Origin: an uncultured Bacteroidota bacterium
Lineage (GTDB): Bacteria > Bacteroidota > Bacteroidia > UBA7662
Assembly: GCA_903856555.1 (NCBI GenBank)
Contig: CAIOCC010000012.1
Location: 1 to 11,627, forward strand
Direction of reading: 5' to 3'
DNA length: 11,627 bases
Under the pieces are notes generated by a model, which saw only the letters and a list, made by a program, of their open reading frames with translations, was not told where the DNA came from and did no database searches. Made by a program: the position numbers and the translations under genes. Shown here piece by piece: positions 1 through 7,359 of this stretch (the stretch's first letter is position 1; each line of letters starts with the position of its first letter).

Positions 1-23
1 ATACCGCTTTGGGCTTTGATGCC

Positions 24-31
24 TATTTTTG
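24..31 (+). promoter_or_regulatory. Putative -7 promoter box for etfB
   Basis: The sequence TATTTTTG matches the Bacteroidota -7 consensus TAnnTTTG exactly. It would place transcription start near position 35, giving an etfB leader of roughly 54 nt. The -33 element would fall at the very edge of the window (positions 0-4), so it cannot be judged. The leader holds two competing small stems: AACCTG (36-41) with CAGGTT (65-70), or GGTT (67-70) with AACC (74-77). No gene was recognised in positions 1-88. Confidence 0.5.
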
Positions 32-88
32 TTCCAACCTGCGCCTTTTCCAACCCGGACGGCCCAGGTTCACAACCCCTTTTCTGCT

Positions 89-835
89 ATGAACATATTG
101 GTTTGCCTGAGCCAGGTGCCTGATACCACCACCAAAATCGCCTTTAGCGCCGATAACAAATCCCTGAACAAAACAGGGGTTCAGTACATTATTAACCCCT
201 ACGATGAACTGGCTTTGACCAAAGCGTTGGAGTTGAACGAAGCCACCGGCGGAGGTACCGTTACCGTTATTCATGTCGGCGGCGCCGACGCCGAACCGGT
301 GCTGCGCAAAGCTTTGGCCATTGGTGCCGATCAAGCCGTCCGCATTGAAGCCGAACCATTGGATTCCCGGCAAGTCGCGGCCGAGTTGGCCTCCTATATT
401 CAGGGCCAGTCCTACGATTTGGTTTTGACCGGGAGAGAGTCCATCGACTACAACAGCGGATTGGTTGGTGGAATGTTATCACAATACCTGGATTGGCCCT
501 TGGTCAATGTGGCCACCTCCATTGATCCAGCCGGCCAAGCCGGGGTTCTGGCGGTCAGCAGGGACATGGACGGTGGACGCGAAAAAGTCGAAGTCTCGTT
601 GCCGGCGGTGATTACCTGCCAAAAAGAATTAACCGAACCCCGCATTCCCAACATGAGGGGCATCATGGCCGCTCGCTCAAAACCATTGCAAGTTGTTAGC
701 CCACAGGGTATTGGTCCCGACTTATCCCTGTTGAGCCATGCCTTGCCCCCGGCTCGACAAGCCTGTCGTTACTTTACAGCCGATCAGATGGACTCGCTCG
801 TTGAGGCCCTGCGCCAGCAGGCCAAAGTTCTTTAA
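89..835 (+). CDS. etfB: Electron transfer flavoprotein subunit beta
   Basis: This is the beta subunit of the soluble ETF heterodimer. It accepts electrons from acyl-CoA dehydrogenases and related flavoenzymes and passes them to the respiratory chain; in the family the beta subunit holds a structural AMP. The product is 248 residues, the usual length. It begins MNILVCLSQVPDTTTKI, the family's normal N-terminus, so the ATG at 89 is preferred over the upstream TTG-initiated extension from position 29. Visible motifs are INPYDE (35-40), the nucleotide-site region ESIDYNSGLVGGML (117-130), and the ETF-beta signature region LPAVITCQ (171-178) followed by RIPNMRGIMAARSKPL (185-200). etfA follows after 21 bp, so the two are surely cotranscribed. 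No Shine-Dalgarno is seen, as expected in Bacteroidota. Confidence 0.96.
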   Translation: MNILVCLSQVPDTTTKIAFSADNKSLNKTGVQYIINPYDELALTKALELNEATGGGTVTVIHVGGADAEPVLRKALAIGADQAVRIEAEPLDSRQVAAELASYIQGQSYDLVLTGRESIDYNSGLVGGMLSQYLDWPLVNVATSIDPAGQAGVLAVSRDMDGGREKVEVSLPAVITCQKELTEPRIPNMRGIMAARSKPLQVVSPQGIGPDLSLLSHALPPARQACRYFTADQMDSLVEALRQQAKVL

Positions 836-856
836 GACTCAAAACACACCCCCTCT

Positions 857-1837
857 ATGAAAGTACTGATTTACGCCGAACAGCAGGATGGCCAACTCAA
901 GAAAAGCGCGTTTGAAGCTGTTTCTTTTGCCGTTCAGACCTGGGCACCTCATGGGGTGCAGGATTTTACCGTTGTTTTGGGCGGTCGTGTTTCGGAGCAG
1001 GACGCGGCCGGTTTGGGCAATTACGGGGCCACCTTGGTCTTGATGCCGGAAGATGCGGTCTTGGATGCCTTTGAGCCCCATGTTCATTCAGCGGTTTTGC
1101 TGGATGCCCTTCAAAAGTCCGGGGCTAACCTTTTGGTGATGGCCCATACCTATGCCGGAAAATCTTTGGCTCCCCGCCTGGCCGTGAGTTGGCAGGCGAC
1201 CCTGGCGGCCGCTGTAAATCATCCACCAGAGATACAGTCGGACGGAACATGGACCGTTCAGCGGACGGTGTATTCGAACAAGGGTTTGGCCACCTATCAG
1301 GTCTCCGGGGATCGTCGCCTCTTATCCTTCACCCCCAACGCCCTCAAGCCGGTTCTTCAGGGTTCTCCTTGCCCCGTTCAGCCTCTTAGCACCCAGGCCG
1401 GAGCCGGTGCAAGTCGTACCCATCGATTGGAGGTCCAAAAAGTACAGGGCAAAATCCCCCTGACCGAGGCCGAGCGGGTGATCTCTGGAGGGCGTGGTCT
1501 CAAAGGTCCCGAAAATTGGCATTTGATCGAAGGTTTGGCCGACGCCTGCGCTGCGGCCACCGCCTGCTCCAAACCCGTATCGGACATGCATTGGCGTTCC
1601 CACGATGAGCATGTGGGCCAGACCGGTATCACCATCAAGCCCGATCTGTACATCGCGGTGGGCATATCCGGTGCCATTCAACACTTGGCGGGCGTTAGCA
1701 GCAGCAAAACCATCGTGGCCATCAACACCGATCCGGAGGCCCCGTTCTTCAAAGTGGCCGACTACGGTGTGGTGGGTGATGCGCTGGAAGTTCTGCCTCG
1801 CTTGACCGAAGCCATTCGGCGCTCGGCGGGTTCCTAA
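857..1837 (+). CDS. etfA: Electron transfer flavoprotein subunit alpha
   Basis: This is the FAD-binding alpha subunit, partner of the EtfB encoded just upstream. It is 326 residues, full length. The N-terminal domain (about 1-190) starts MKVLIYAEQQDGQLKKSAFE, typical of EtfA. The C-terminal FAD domain shows GGRGLKGPENW (211-221), CSKPVSD (237-243), EHVGQTG (251-257), GISGAIQH (269-276), INTDPEAP (289-296) and ADYGVVGD (301-308). His275 and Asn290 match flavin-contacting residues of characterised ETFs. Lys239 stands where human and proteobacterial enzymes carry an Arg in GASRAAVD; from memory this Lys form is normal in Bacteroidota, so I do not read it as a defect. The substrate dehydrogenases and ETF-quinone oxidoreductase are not in the window. 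Confidence 0.96.
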   Translation: MKVLIYAEQQDGQLKKSAFEAVSFAVQTWAPHGVQDFTVVLGGRVSEQDAAGLGNYGATLVLMPEDAVLDAFEPHVHSAVLLDALQKSGANLLVMAHTYAGKSLAPRLAVSWQATLAAAVNHPPEIQSDGTWTVQRTVYSNKGLATYQVSGDRRLLSFTPNALKPVLQGSPCPVQPLSTQAGAGASRTHRLEVQKVQGKIPLTEAERVISGGRGLKGPENWHLIEGLADACAAATACSKPVSDMHWRSHDEHVGQTGITIKPDLYIAVGISGAIQHLAGVSSSKTIVAINTDPEAPFFKVADYGVVGDALEVLPRLTEAIRRSAGS

Positions 1838-1849
1838 ACCAAAGGCGAC

Positions 1850-1878
1850 CGAACAGGTTTTTTTGGGAAACTTGTTCG
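1850..1878 (+). terminator. Strong intercistronic hairpin between etfA and the nuclease gene
   Basis: The left arm CGAACAGGTTT (1850-1860) pairs with the right arm AAACTTGTTCG (1868-1878) around a 7-nt loop, TTTTGGG. All 11 positions pair in RNA, one of them as G-U. The stem begins 12 nt after the etfA stop and ends 12 nt before the nuclease ATG. It is followed by TATTTTC, a weak U-run rather than a full U-tract, so it could be an etfBA terminator, a partial terminator or attenuator, or a 3'-end stabiliser. The pairing is read directly from sequence; the function is inference. Confidence 0.6.
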
Positions 1879-1890
1879 TATTTTCGGAGG

Positions 1891-2520
1891 ATGAAAAAAG
1901 TAGAGCTGGAACTCTTGGCTCTTTCCGAAAGCAACGCTTCCGTTCATTCCTATGCGGTGGTTCTGGGGGAAAAGGGGGGACGTCGCAAACTTCCCATTAT
2001 CATTGGTTCTTTCGAGGCCCAGGCCATTGCCATCGAGCTCGAAAAAATGAAGCCAGCGCGGCCCTTGACGCATGATTTGTTATTGAATTTTGCCAGGGCC
2101 TTTGAGCTTGACCTCAAGGAAGTCCTCATTACCGATCTGCGCGAAGGGGTTTACTTTGCGAATCTCCTTTGGATTAACCACAACGAGCCAGGTCGGGAGT
2201 GGATCCTGGATGCCCGAACCAGCGATGCCATAGCGCTCGCTGTGCGCTTTGCTTGTCCCATTTATACCGTCGAAAGCGTTTTGGAGCAGGGTGCAGTCGA
2301 TTCCGACCAGGCCGATCTTTTTGAATCAGGTTCTTTGGCAGAGGAACCCGATTTAACCCCTTCCTCCGCTTCAGACTCTGCTCAGGAACCTTCATTCCAT
2401 CAACATTCCCTCAAGGCCTTGGAACAAGAACTCAAGGAAGCCTTGAACGATGAGGATTACGAAAAAGCCGCCCAAATCCGGGATCTTATCCAAAATCGCC
2501 GTAAATCCGGGGAAGCGTAA
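1891..2520 (+). CDS. Bifunctional nuclease (DUF151) family protein with C-terminal UVR motif
   Basis: A 209-residue protein. Residues 1-135 form the bifunctional nuclease/DUF151 domain: MKKVELELLALSES at the start, RRKLPIIIGSFEAQAIAIEL (31-50), and the family hallmark DARTSDAIALAVR (107-119). A low-complexity acidic and serine-rich linker (about 136-170) leads to a UvrB/UvrC-type motif (about 173-204, LKEALNDEDYEKAAQIRDLI), usually a protein-interaction helical hairpin. Family members from plants and Thermotoga have reported DNase/RNase activity, but the bacterial role is not settled. This two-domain form is common in Bacteroidota. GGAGG directly abuts the ATG with no spacer, too close for a normal Shine-Dalgarno. 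A one-mismatch -7-like box, TATTTTCG (1879-1886), also sits just before the start. The gene may be read through from etfBA or started locally. Confidence 0.88.
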   Translation: MKKVELELLALSESNASVHSYAVVLGEKGGRRKLPIIIGSFEAQAIAIELEKMKPARPLTHDLLLNFARAFELDLKEVLITDLREGVYFANLLWINHNEPGREWILDARTSDAIALAVRFACPIYTVESVLEQGAVDSDQADLFESGSLAEEPDLTPSSASDSAQEPSFHQHSLKALEQELKEALNDEDYEKAAQIRDLIQNRRKSGEA

Positions 2521-2560
2521 GCCCATTCACCAACCTACATTTTCTCCCTAAAAACAAGAC

Positions 2561-3853
2561 ATGAACCTGGATCATTTTCGCGGTGTATTGGGCATCTTTT
2601 TTTTGATAGGTATCCTTTATCTTTTTTCGGAAAAGCGCAAGGCCATCCGATGGAAGACGGTAGGAATCGCCTTGGCATTGCAGGCCGGCTTGGCGGTGAT
2701 GGTACATCGTGTGGATTGGTTTCGGGAGATCTTCTCTTGGATTTCAAGCTTTTTCGTGGTGGTCTTGGGTTTTACCAAGGCGGGCTCCTTGTTCTTGTTT
2801 GGGTCGCTGGTCGAACGGGTGGACAGCTTTGGTTTCATCTTTGTTTTCCAGGTTCTTCCTAACATTGTATTCTTTGCGGCTTTGAGTTCCTTGTTTTATT
2901 ATTTGGGTCTCTTGCAAAAAATCGTTTGGCTATTTGCTTGGATCATGCGCAAGGGATTGCAGATATCCGGTGCGGAGAGTTTGTCGGCTTCGGCCAATAT
3001 TTTTTTGGGTCAAACCGAAGCGCCGCTCTTGGTTCGGCCCTATATCATGGGGATGACCCGTTCCGAATTGTTGGCGCTGATGGTGGGGGGAATGGCTACC
3101 ATCGCCGGATCGGTTTTGGCAGCTTATGTGGGTTTCCTGGGCGGTTCCGATCCTGAACAGCAGCGGCTCTTTGCCACTCATTTGTTATGCGCCTCGATGA
3201 TGGCAGCCCCTGCAGGCATTCTTGCGGCCAAAATCTTGGTACCCGAGACCGAGGCCGTCAACGAACGTTTGGAACTGAACCGGGAACAAACCGGGAGCAA
3301 TGTTCTGGAGGCCATCGCGAACGGCACGACGGATGGTCTGCGCTTGGCGGTGAATGTTGGGGCGATGCTCTTGGTCTTTACGGCCTTGATGGCCATGGCC
3401 AACTATCTATTGCAGTACGGGATTGGGGATTGGACCGGATGGAACCAGCGGATTGCCTTGGAAACGGGCGGGCGTCAAACCGGGTTAACGATGCAGTACC
3501 TCCTCGGCGTGATTTTTGCGCCACTGGCCTGGCTGCTGGGAATCGCTTCCAAAGACATTGTTCTAGTGGGGCAATTGTTGGGTGAAAAGGCCATCCTTAA
3601 CGAATTTTTTGCGTACACAACGTTGACGCAGTTCAAAATCAGCGGGGCCCTGCAGGACCCCCGGTCGGTGATTGTTGCAACCTATGCTCTTTGTGGCTTT
3701 GCCAATTTTGCATCCATCGGAATTCAGATTGGAGGGATTGGCGCCTTGGCCCCGGAGCGGCGGGGTTTGTTATCCCAGTTGGGGCTCAAGGCCTTGTTGG
3801 GTGGCACCGTGGCATCGCTGTTAAATGCAGCGATGGCGGGGATGTTGTTCTAA
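2561..3853 (+). CDS. nupC: Concentrative nucleoside transporter, NupC/CNT family
   Basis: A 430-residue inner-membrane cation-coupled nucleoside importer. The N-terminal hydrophobic helices (about 8-110) are followed by the core. Family motifs are visible in order: SGAESLSASANIFLGQTEAP (136-155), whose GQTEAP is the first substrate-binding re-entrant segment; NEFFAYTTLTQFKISGAL (347-364); and CGFANFASIGIQIGGIGALA (378-397). These correspond to the Glu, Asn and Ser residues that contact nucleoside in the Vibrio cholerae CNT structure. Length and order are normal. The gene follows the nuclease by 40 bp, with no terminator seen, so cotranscription is likely. In related genomes thyA often follows this gene; here a solute-binding-like gene follows instead. 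The specific substrate cannot be read from the sequence. Confidence 0.93.
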   Translation: MNLDHFRGVLGIFFLIGILYLFSEKRKAIRWKTVGIALALQAGLAVMVHRVDWFREIFSWISSFFVVVLGFTKAGSLFLFGSLVERVDSFGFIFVFQVLPNIVFFAALSSLFYYLGLLQKIVWLFAWIMRKGLQISGAESLSASANIFLGQTEAPLLVRPYIMGMTRSELLALMVGGMATIAGSVLAAYVGFLGGSDPEQQRLFATHLLCASMMAAPAGILAAKILVPETEAVNERLELNREQTGSNVLEAIANGTTDGLRLAVNVGAMLLVFTALMAMANYLLQYGIGDWTGWNQRIALETGGRQTGLTMQYLLGVIFAPLAWLLGIASKDIVLVGQLLGEKAILNEFFAYTTLTQFKISGALQDPRSVIVATYALCGFANFASIGIQIGGIGALAPERRGLLSQLGLKALLGGTVASLLNAAMAGMLF

Positions 3854-3912
3854 GACCCGATGCAGTTCCTTGTCGTGGGTTGGCTGTTTGTTCAATGTTA
3901 AATAATCCAAAA

Positions 3913-4827
3913 ATGACGAGTTCTTTTTTCCGTATTCTTCTGTTGATGGTATGTGCGGTCCAAGGTCTGCAGGCTCAGGACGGCCCGGCCATGCCCTTGC
4001 AGCCAGCGGTTTCGGTCATGAAGGTGGGCGCAGCCCGCGAATTGCCATCCCGCATGGACTTTTATACCATCCAGAACCCGCCCTACAGTCGACAAATCCA
4101 ATCCAAGTCAGCCGAAACAGCGTGGCAGGGTCTTGAAGCGGACCTGGCCGCGGCCTTTGTTGAATGGATGCGGTCGGTGCGCGGTATACAAATCGCGTAC
4201 GATCCCCTTTTTTTCCGGGATGCGGCCGAGATCAAGACCGCCATGATGGCGGATCCGGCTCAGGCTGTGGGTGTTATGGTGAGCGAAGAGGGCGTTGATC
4301 CCCTGCAGGATAGCGCATGGTCCAAGCCCCTGCCCTGGCTACGTTCCAAAATGGGCGTCCTGGTCCCCCTTTCCAACACCGCGAATTGGAATGATTGGAA
4401 AACTGCGCTCAAAAGCGCCGAAGGGGCTCGCTGGGTGGTGCACCGTAGCCCGATGAGCTTGGCCTGGATGCGGGCCTGGTCCGTTCAGGTTTCGTCCAAA
4501 GGAACGATGGAGGATACGGACGACGAAGTAGCCTGGTGGAAGGTCTTGGGAAAAAGTAAAATGCCCGTTGTGGGGGTGGCCGATGTGGGCACCCTGGCCT
4601 ATGCGATGCGACAAGAAGGCGCCTATGCTTGGAAGGTCAAGGTTCCCGAAGGCCACAAAAATTCGATTCGATATTTGGTATTCCCTCGTCAAAGCCTGTT
4701 GGCCCCTTATTGGGAGGAATTTCTATTGAGCGGCTGGGGCTGGGCTTCTTCCAAAGAATTCAATGGTCTCTTGGAAAAGCATTTTGACCAAGCGACCCCC
4801 GAACATATTCAGCCGGTTCGGCCCTAG
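3913..4827 (+). CDS. Exported solute-binding-like protein (periplasmic-binding type 2 fold, family 3-like)
   Basis: A 304-residue protein with a clear Sec signal peptide: FFR, a hydrophobic stretch ILLLMVCAVQGLQA, then probable cleavage before QDG (after residue 21). No lipoprotein cysteine is placed at the cleavage site. The mature part resembles extracellular solute-binding proteins of family 3: FYTIQNPPYSR (50-60), GLEADLAAAFVEWM (73-86), and a second-lobe pattern around AVGVMVSEE (118-126). No lytic transglycosylase domain follows, so it is not MltF. No cognate permease or ATPase is adjacent. I chose the ATG at 3913 because of its A-rich upstream sequence; an in-frame ATG at 3895 would add six residues and still leave a signal peptide. 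The frame is open further upstream but overlaps nupC. The ligand is unknown, and the family call is by pattern only. Confidence 0.6.
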   Translation: MTSSFFRILLLMVCAVQGLQAQDGPAMPLQPAVSVMKVGAARELPSRMDFYTIQNPPYSRQIQSKSAETAWQGLEADLAAAFVEWMRSVRGIQIAYDPLFFRDAAEIKTAMMADPAQAVGVMVSEEGVDPLQDSAWSKPLPWLRSKMGVLVPLSNTANWNDWKTALKSAEGARWVVHRSPMSLAWMRAWSVQVSSKGTMEDTDDEVAWWKVLGKSKMPVVGVADVGTLAYAMRQEGAYAWKVKVPEGHKNSIRYLVFPRQSLLAPYWEEFLLSGWGWASSKEFNGLLEKHFDQATPEHIQPVRP

Positions 4828-4830
4828 GGA

Positions 4831-4846
4831 GGGGTGGCTTAGCCCC
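4831..4846. other. Small GC-rich inverted repeat at a convergent gene junction
   Basis: GGGG (4831-4834) can pair with CCCC (4843-4846), overlapping the sucD stop codon, and CCCTAGGG (4822-4829) is a palindrome covering the stop of the solute-binding gene. The convergent genes are separated by only 11 bp, so any termination signal must sit inside coding ends. The stem is short and lacks a U-tract, so a terminator role is weakly supported. Confidence 0.2.
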
Positions 4847-5714
4847 GCAGCAGGTCGGCCATGGTCTGACCAATATGAGCGGGAGACGCGACGACGTGAA
4901 TGCCGCATTCGGACATGATCCGCATTTTGGCTTCGGCCGTATCGTCCTTGCCACCCACAATGGCACCGGCATGACCCATGCGGCGACCGGGAGGGGCGGT
5001 TTGGCCGGCGATAAAACCAACCACGGGCTTGGGATTACCAGCATCGCGAAGCCAGCGGGCGGCCTCGGCTTCCATGCCTCCTCCAATTTCTCCAATCATA
5101 ATCACGCCGTCTGTTTCGGGATCCTGCATAAACAACTCCAAAGCCTGCCGAGTAGAGGTGCCAATAACGGGGTCGCCTCCTATACCAATGGCGGTGGAAA
5201 TGCCGAGGCCGGCTTTGACCACTTGGTCAGCGGCTTCGTAGGTGAGGGTCCCTGATTTGGAAACAATCCCAATTCGACCGGTCTTGAAAACAAAACCGGG
5301 CATAATGCCAACCTTGGCTTGACCGGGTGTGATGATGCCGGGGCAATTGGGGCCGATCAATCGGGAACCCCGGCGTTGGACCATGGCAGCGGCCTTGACC
5401 ATATCCGAGGTGGGAATGCCTTCGGTAATGCAAACAATGAGTGCCACGCCCGCATCGGCGGCTTCCATAATGGCATCGCCCGCAAAGGCCGGCGGCACAA
5501 AAATGATGGAAACATTGGCATCGGTGGCGTTCACAGCGCTGCGCATATCGTCAAAAACCGGTAGGCCAAGGTGCTCGGTGCCTCCCTTGCCTGGCGTTAC
5601 TCCGCCGACCACGCAGGTTCCGTACTCGATCATTTGGCTGGCATGGAAGGTGCCTTCGGAACCTGTAAAGCCCTGGACCAATACGCGAGATGATGAATTG
5701 ACAAGTATGCTCAT
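4839..5714 (-). CDS. sucD: Succinate-CoA ligase (succinyl-CoA synthetase) subunit alpha
   Basis: This is the alpha subunit of the TCA-cycle enzyme that interconverts succinyl-CoA and succinate with substrate-level phosphorylation. It is 291 residues, normal length. The CoA-binding Rossmann region shows GFTGSEGTFH (15-24), and the ligase half shows GPNCPGI (121-127) and IGEIGGGMEAEAARWL (207-222). The catalytic, transiently phosphorylated histidine is His248 in GHAGAI (247-252). The start at 5714 gives MSILVNSSSRVLVQGFTGSE, the family N-terminus; an upstream in-frame ATG at 5798 would run through the promoter. sucC is not adjacent, as is common in Bacteroidota, where the subunits are often unlinked. 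The gene lies downstream of mlaEF but has its own promoter in the 111-bp gap. Confidence 0.97.
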   Translation of the reverse strand: MSILVNSSSRVLVQGFTGSEGTFHASQMIEYGTCVVGGVTPGKGGTEHLGLPVFDDMRSAVNATDANVSIIFVPPAFAGDAIMEAADAGVALIVCITEGIPTSDMVKAAAMVQRRGSRLIGPNCPGIITPGQAKVGIMPGFVFKTGRIGIVSKSGTLTYEAADQVVKAGLGISTAIGIGGDPVIGTSTRQALELFMQDPETDGVIMIGEIGGGMEAEAARWLRDAGNPKPVVGFIAGQTAPPGRRMGHAGAIVGGKDDTAEAKMRIMSECGIHVVASPAHIGQTMADLLRG

Positions 5715-5742
5715 AGAAAAACGGTTTTCGAAAGACCGGGCC

Positions 5743-5774
5743 CAAAAATAGCCCCAACGCGCGGCCTTACCAAA
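5743..5774 (-). promoter_or_regulatory. Bacteroidota-type promoter of sucD (-33 and -7 boxes)
   Basis: Read on the minus strand, TTTG (5774-5771) is followed after exactly 20 nt by TATTTTTG (5750-5743). Both boxes and the spacing fit the Bacteroidota primary sigma consensus TTTG-N19-21-TAnnTTTG. Predicted transcription start is near 5738, leaving a leader of about 23 nt before the ATG at 5714. This is the best-formed promoter in the window. An imperfect stem (5722-5738) lies in the initial transcribed region. The rest of the 111-bp gap (5775-5825), just after the mlaF stop, holds only weak inverted repeats. Confidence 0.78.
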
Positions 5775-5825
5775 CAAGTTGGCTGTTCTTCGATACACAC
5801 CCTGACCAGCCGGGGGTTGGCGGCC

Positions 5826-6584
5826 TTAGAGCGAAGCTTTGTCCCGGAATTGTTGCAAATGCCGGGTAGCGTAAACGAGCTCGTTGAGGTCTTCGTTGTC
5901 GCTTTTGAGGATTTGTTGACGGTCCCCCTCCCAGGTTTTGCGTCCCTTGTGCAGAAAAATGATATGATCCGCGCATTCCAAGACCGAGTTCATATCGTGG
6001 GTATTCACCACGGTGGTGATGTTGAATTCCTGGGTCAGGTCCCGAATCAGGTGGTCAATTCGAAGGGAGGTTTTGGGGTCCAGTCCTGAATTCGGCTCAT
6101 CGCAAAACAAATAACGGGGTTCCAAGACAATGGCCCTGGCAATACCCACCCGCTTTTTCATGCCCCCGCTCAATTCAGAGGGAAACAAAGGTCCTTTGCC
6201 GGCCAGCCCCACTTTCTCCAGGCAATAGGCAACCCTTTCCAGCATCTGGGCCCGGGGTGCCGGTTTGAACATCCGAAGTGGAAAAAGCAGGTTGTCCTCC
6301 ACACTCAGTGAATCAAAAAGGGCTGCGTTCTGAAAAAGCATGCCAATGTTTTGACGCAGGATTTGTTTCTCACTCCGGTCCATCGTCCCCAGCGAGGCAT
6401 TTTCATAAAAAAGGTCCCCTTGGTCCGGGATGACCAACCCCACCATGATTTTCATCAAGACGGACTTGCCGCTACCGCTGGCTCCGATGACCATATTGAT
6501 CTGACCCGGGCCAAAGGAAGCGTGGATATCTTGGAGGACTTGCTGTTCTCCAAATCGTTTGCCGATGCCTTGCAATTGGATCAT
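5826..6584 (-). CDS. ABC transporter ATP-binding protein, MlaF/Mkl type
   Basis: A 252-residue ABC ATPase of the family that powers Mce-type lipid transport across the envelope (MlaF in E. coli). Walker A is GASGSGKS (34-41), the Q-loop glutamine is Gln85 in MLFQNAALFDSLSV, the signature is LSGGM (138-142), Walker B is YLFCDEP (158-164) followed by the D-loop SGLDP, and the switch histidine is His196 in NTHDM. The LFQNAALFDSLSVEDN and LSGGMKKRVGIARAI stretches are typical of the MlaF subgroup rather than amino-acid importers. Its start codon overlaps the stop of the upstream permease gene (ATGA), which implies translational coupling. The Mce substrate-binding subunit (MlaD-like) is not adjacent. 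I give no gene symbol because orthology to mlaF is not proven. Confidence 0.92.
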   Translation of the reverse strand: MIQLQGIGKRFGEQQVLQDIHASFGPGQINMVIGASGSGKSVLMKIMVGLVIPDQGDLFYENASLGTMDRSEKQILRQNIGMLFQNAALFDSLSVEDNLLFPLRMFKPAPRAQMLERVAYCLEKVGLAGKGPLFPSELSGGMKKRVGIARAIVLEPRYLFCDEPNSGLDPKTSLRIDHLIRDLTQEFNITTVVNTHDMNSVLECADHIIFLHKGRKTWEGDRQQILKSDNEDLNELVYATRHLQQFRDKASL

Positions 6585-7318
6585 AACAACAATTCAGCCA
6601 GGATATAATCCCCCGACAAAATGAGGATGCAGCAATAAACCACCGCTTTGGTGGAAGCACGGCCGACTTCGAGCGCACCGCCTTGGACGTGGTACCCGTG
6701 GTAGGCCGAAACCGAGGAAATGAAAAAGGCAAAGGTGAAGGCCTTGCACATCGCAAAGAAGACATCGTAGGCAAGGAAAGAGGATCGGGCTCCTTCGATA
6801 AACTGATCGTAGGTAATCAAACCGGTCAGTTGACAAATCACCATGCCACCGGCGATGGCCGTGGAAATCGAAACCACCACCAGCAGGGGGATCATCGTTA
6901 GGCAGGCCAGGACCTTGGGACCTACAAGGTAGGCGACTGGGTTCACGCCCATGATTTCGAGGGCGTCAATTTGTTCAGAACTGCGCATATAGCCCAATTC
7001 CGATGCAATGTTGGAGCCTATTTTGCCGGCCAAAACCAAGGAAGTGACCGAGGGTCCCAGTTCCAGAATGCTGGAATTGGTGACAATGGACCCCACGACG
7101 GTGAGGGAGATGTAGGGTGCAACCAATTGGTAAACGGTTTGAACCGCCGAAACGCCCCCCATAAAGACCGCTACAAAGGCCACAATACCGACCGAGCCCA
7201 AACCGATGGAGGCCATTTGACGCACGGTCTCCTCCCAGTACATGCGTCCATTCTCGGGCTTGGATAGCATTTGGCGCAGCATGAGCAGGTATCGCCCAAA
7301 GTGGAAGAAAAATTTCAT
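6581..7318 (-). CDS. ABC transporter permease, MlaE family
   Basis: A 245-residue integral membrane permease of the MlaE/YrbE family, the partner of the ATPase encoded next. An amphipathic N-terminus (MKFFFHFGRYLLMLRQML) is followed by hydrophobic helices near 42-60, 72-98, 135-165 and 185-205, and a C-terminal helix ending AELLL. The family motif EQIDALEIMGVNPVAYLVGP (115-134) and ELGPSVTSLVLAGKIGSNIA (86-105) are clear, as is GGALEVGRASTKAVV (213-227). The start at 7318 is supported because Bacteroidota homologues begin with this MK-F-x-x-x-GRY pattern; the longer ATG at 7375 would extend across the divergent promoter region. The start is only six bases from the end of a -7 box, so the mRNA is probably almost leaderless. 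Confidence 0.93.
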   Translation of the reverse strand: MKFFFHFGRYLLMLRQMLSKPENGRMYWEETVRQMASIGLGSVGIVAFVAVFMGGVSAVQTVYQLVAPYISLTVVGSIVTNSSILELGPSVTSLVLAGKIGSNIASELGYMRSSEQIDALEIMGVNPVAYLVGPKVLACLTMIPLLVVVSISTAIAGGMVICQLTGLITYDQFIEGARSSFLAYDVFFAMCKAFTFAFFISSVSAYHGYHVQGGALEVGRASTKAVVYCCILILSGDYILAELLL

Positions 7319-7324
7319 TTCGCT

Positions 7325-7332
7325 CAAAATTA
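7325..7332 (-). promoter_or_regulatory. Putative -7 box of the mlaE-like operon
   Basis: On the minus strand the sequence is TAATTTTG, an exact TAnnTTTG match. No TTTG is found at the expected -33 distance. Predicted transcription start is about 7321, only a few nucleotides before the ATG at 7318, so the transcript would have almost no leader. Confidence 0.5.
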
Positions 7333-7359
7333 CATGAAAGTAACCAGCTTCGGCGGGCG

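Noticed and set aside
1..88. A possible end of an upstream gene at the left edge
   Set aside because: No frame gives a recognisable protein end before etfB; the stretch looks like a leader with a -7 box.
3691..3912. An N-terminal extension of the solute-binding gene overlapping nupC
   Set aside because: The extension is out of frame within conserved nupC sequence and would bury the obvious signal peptide internally.
5329..5751. A 140-codon plus-strand frame opposite sucD
   Set aside because: It is antisense to conserved sucD coding sequence, including the CoA-binding region, and crosses the sucD promoter. No protein family is visible.
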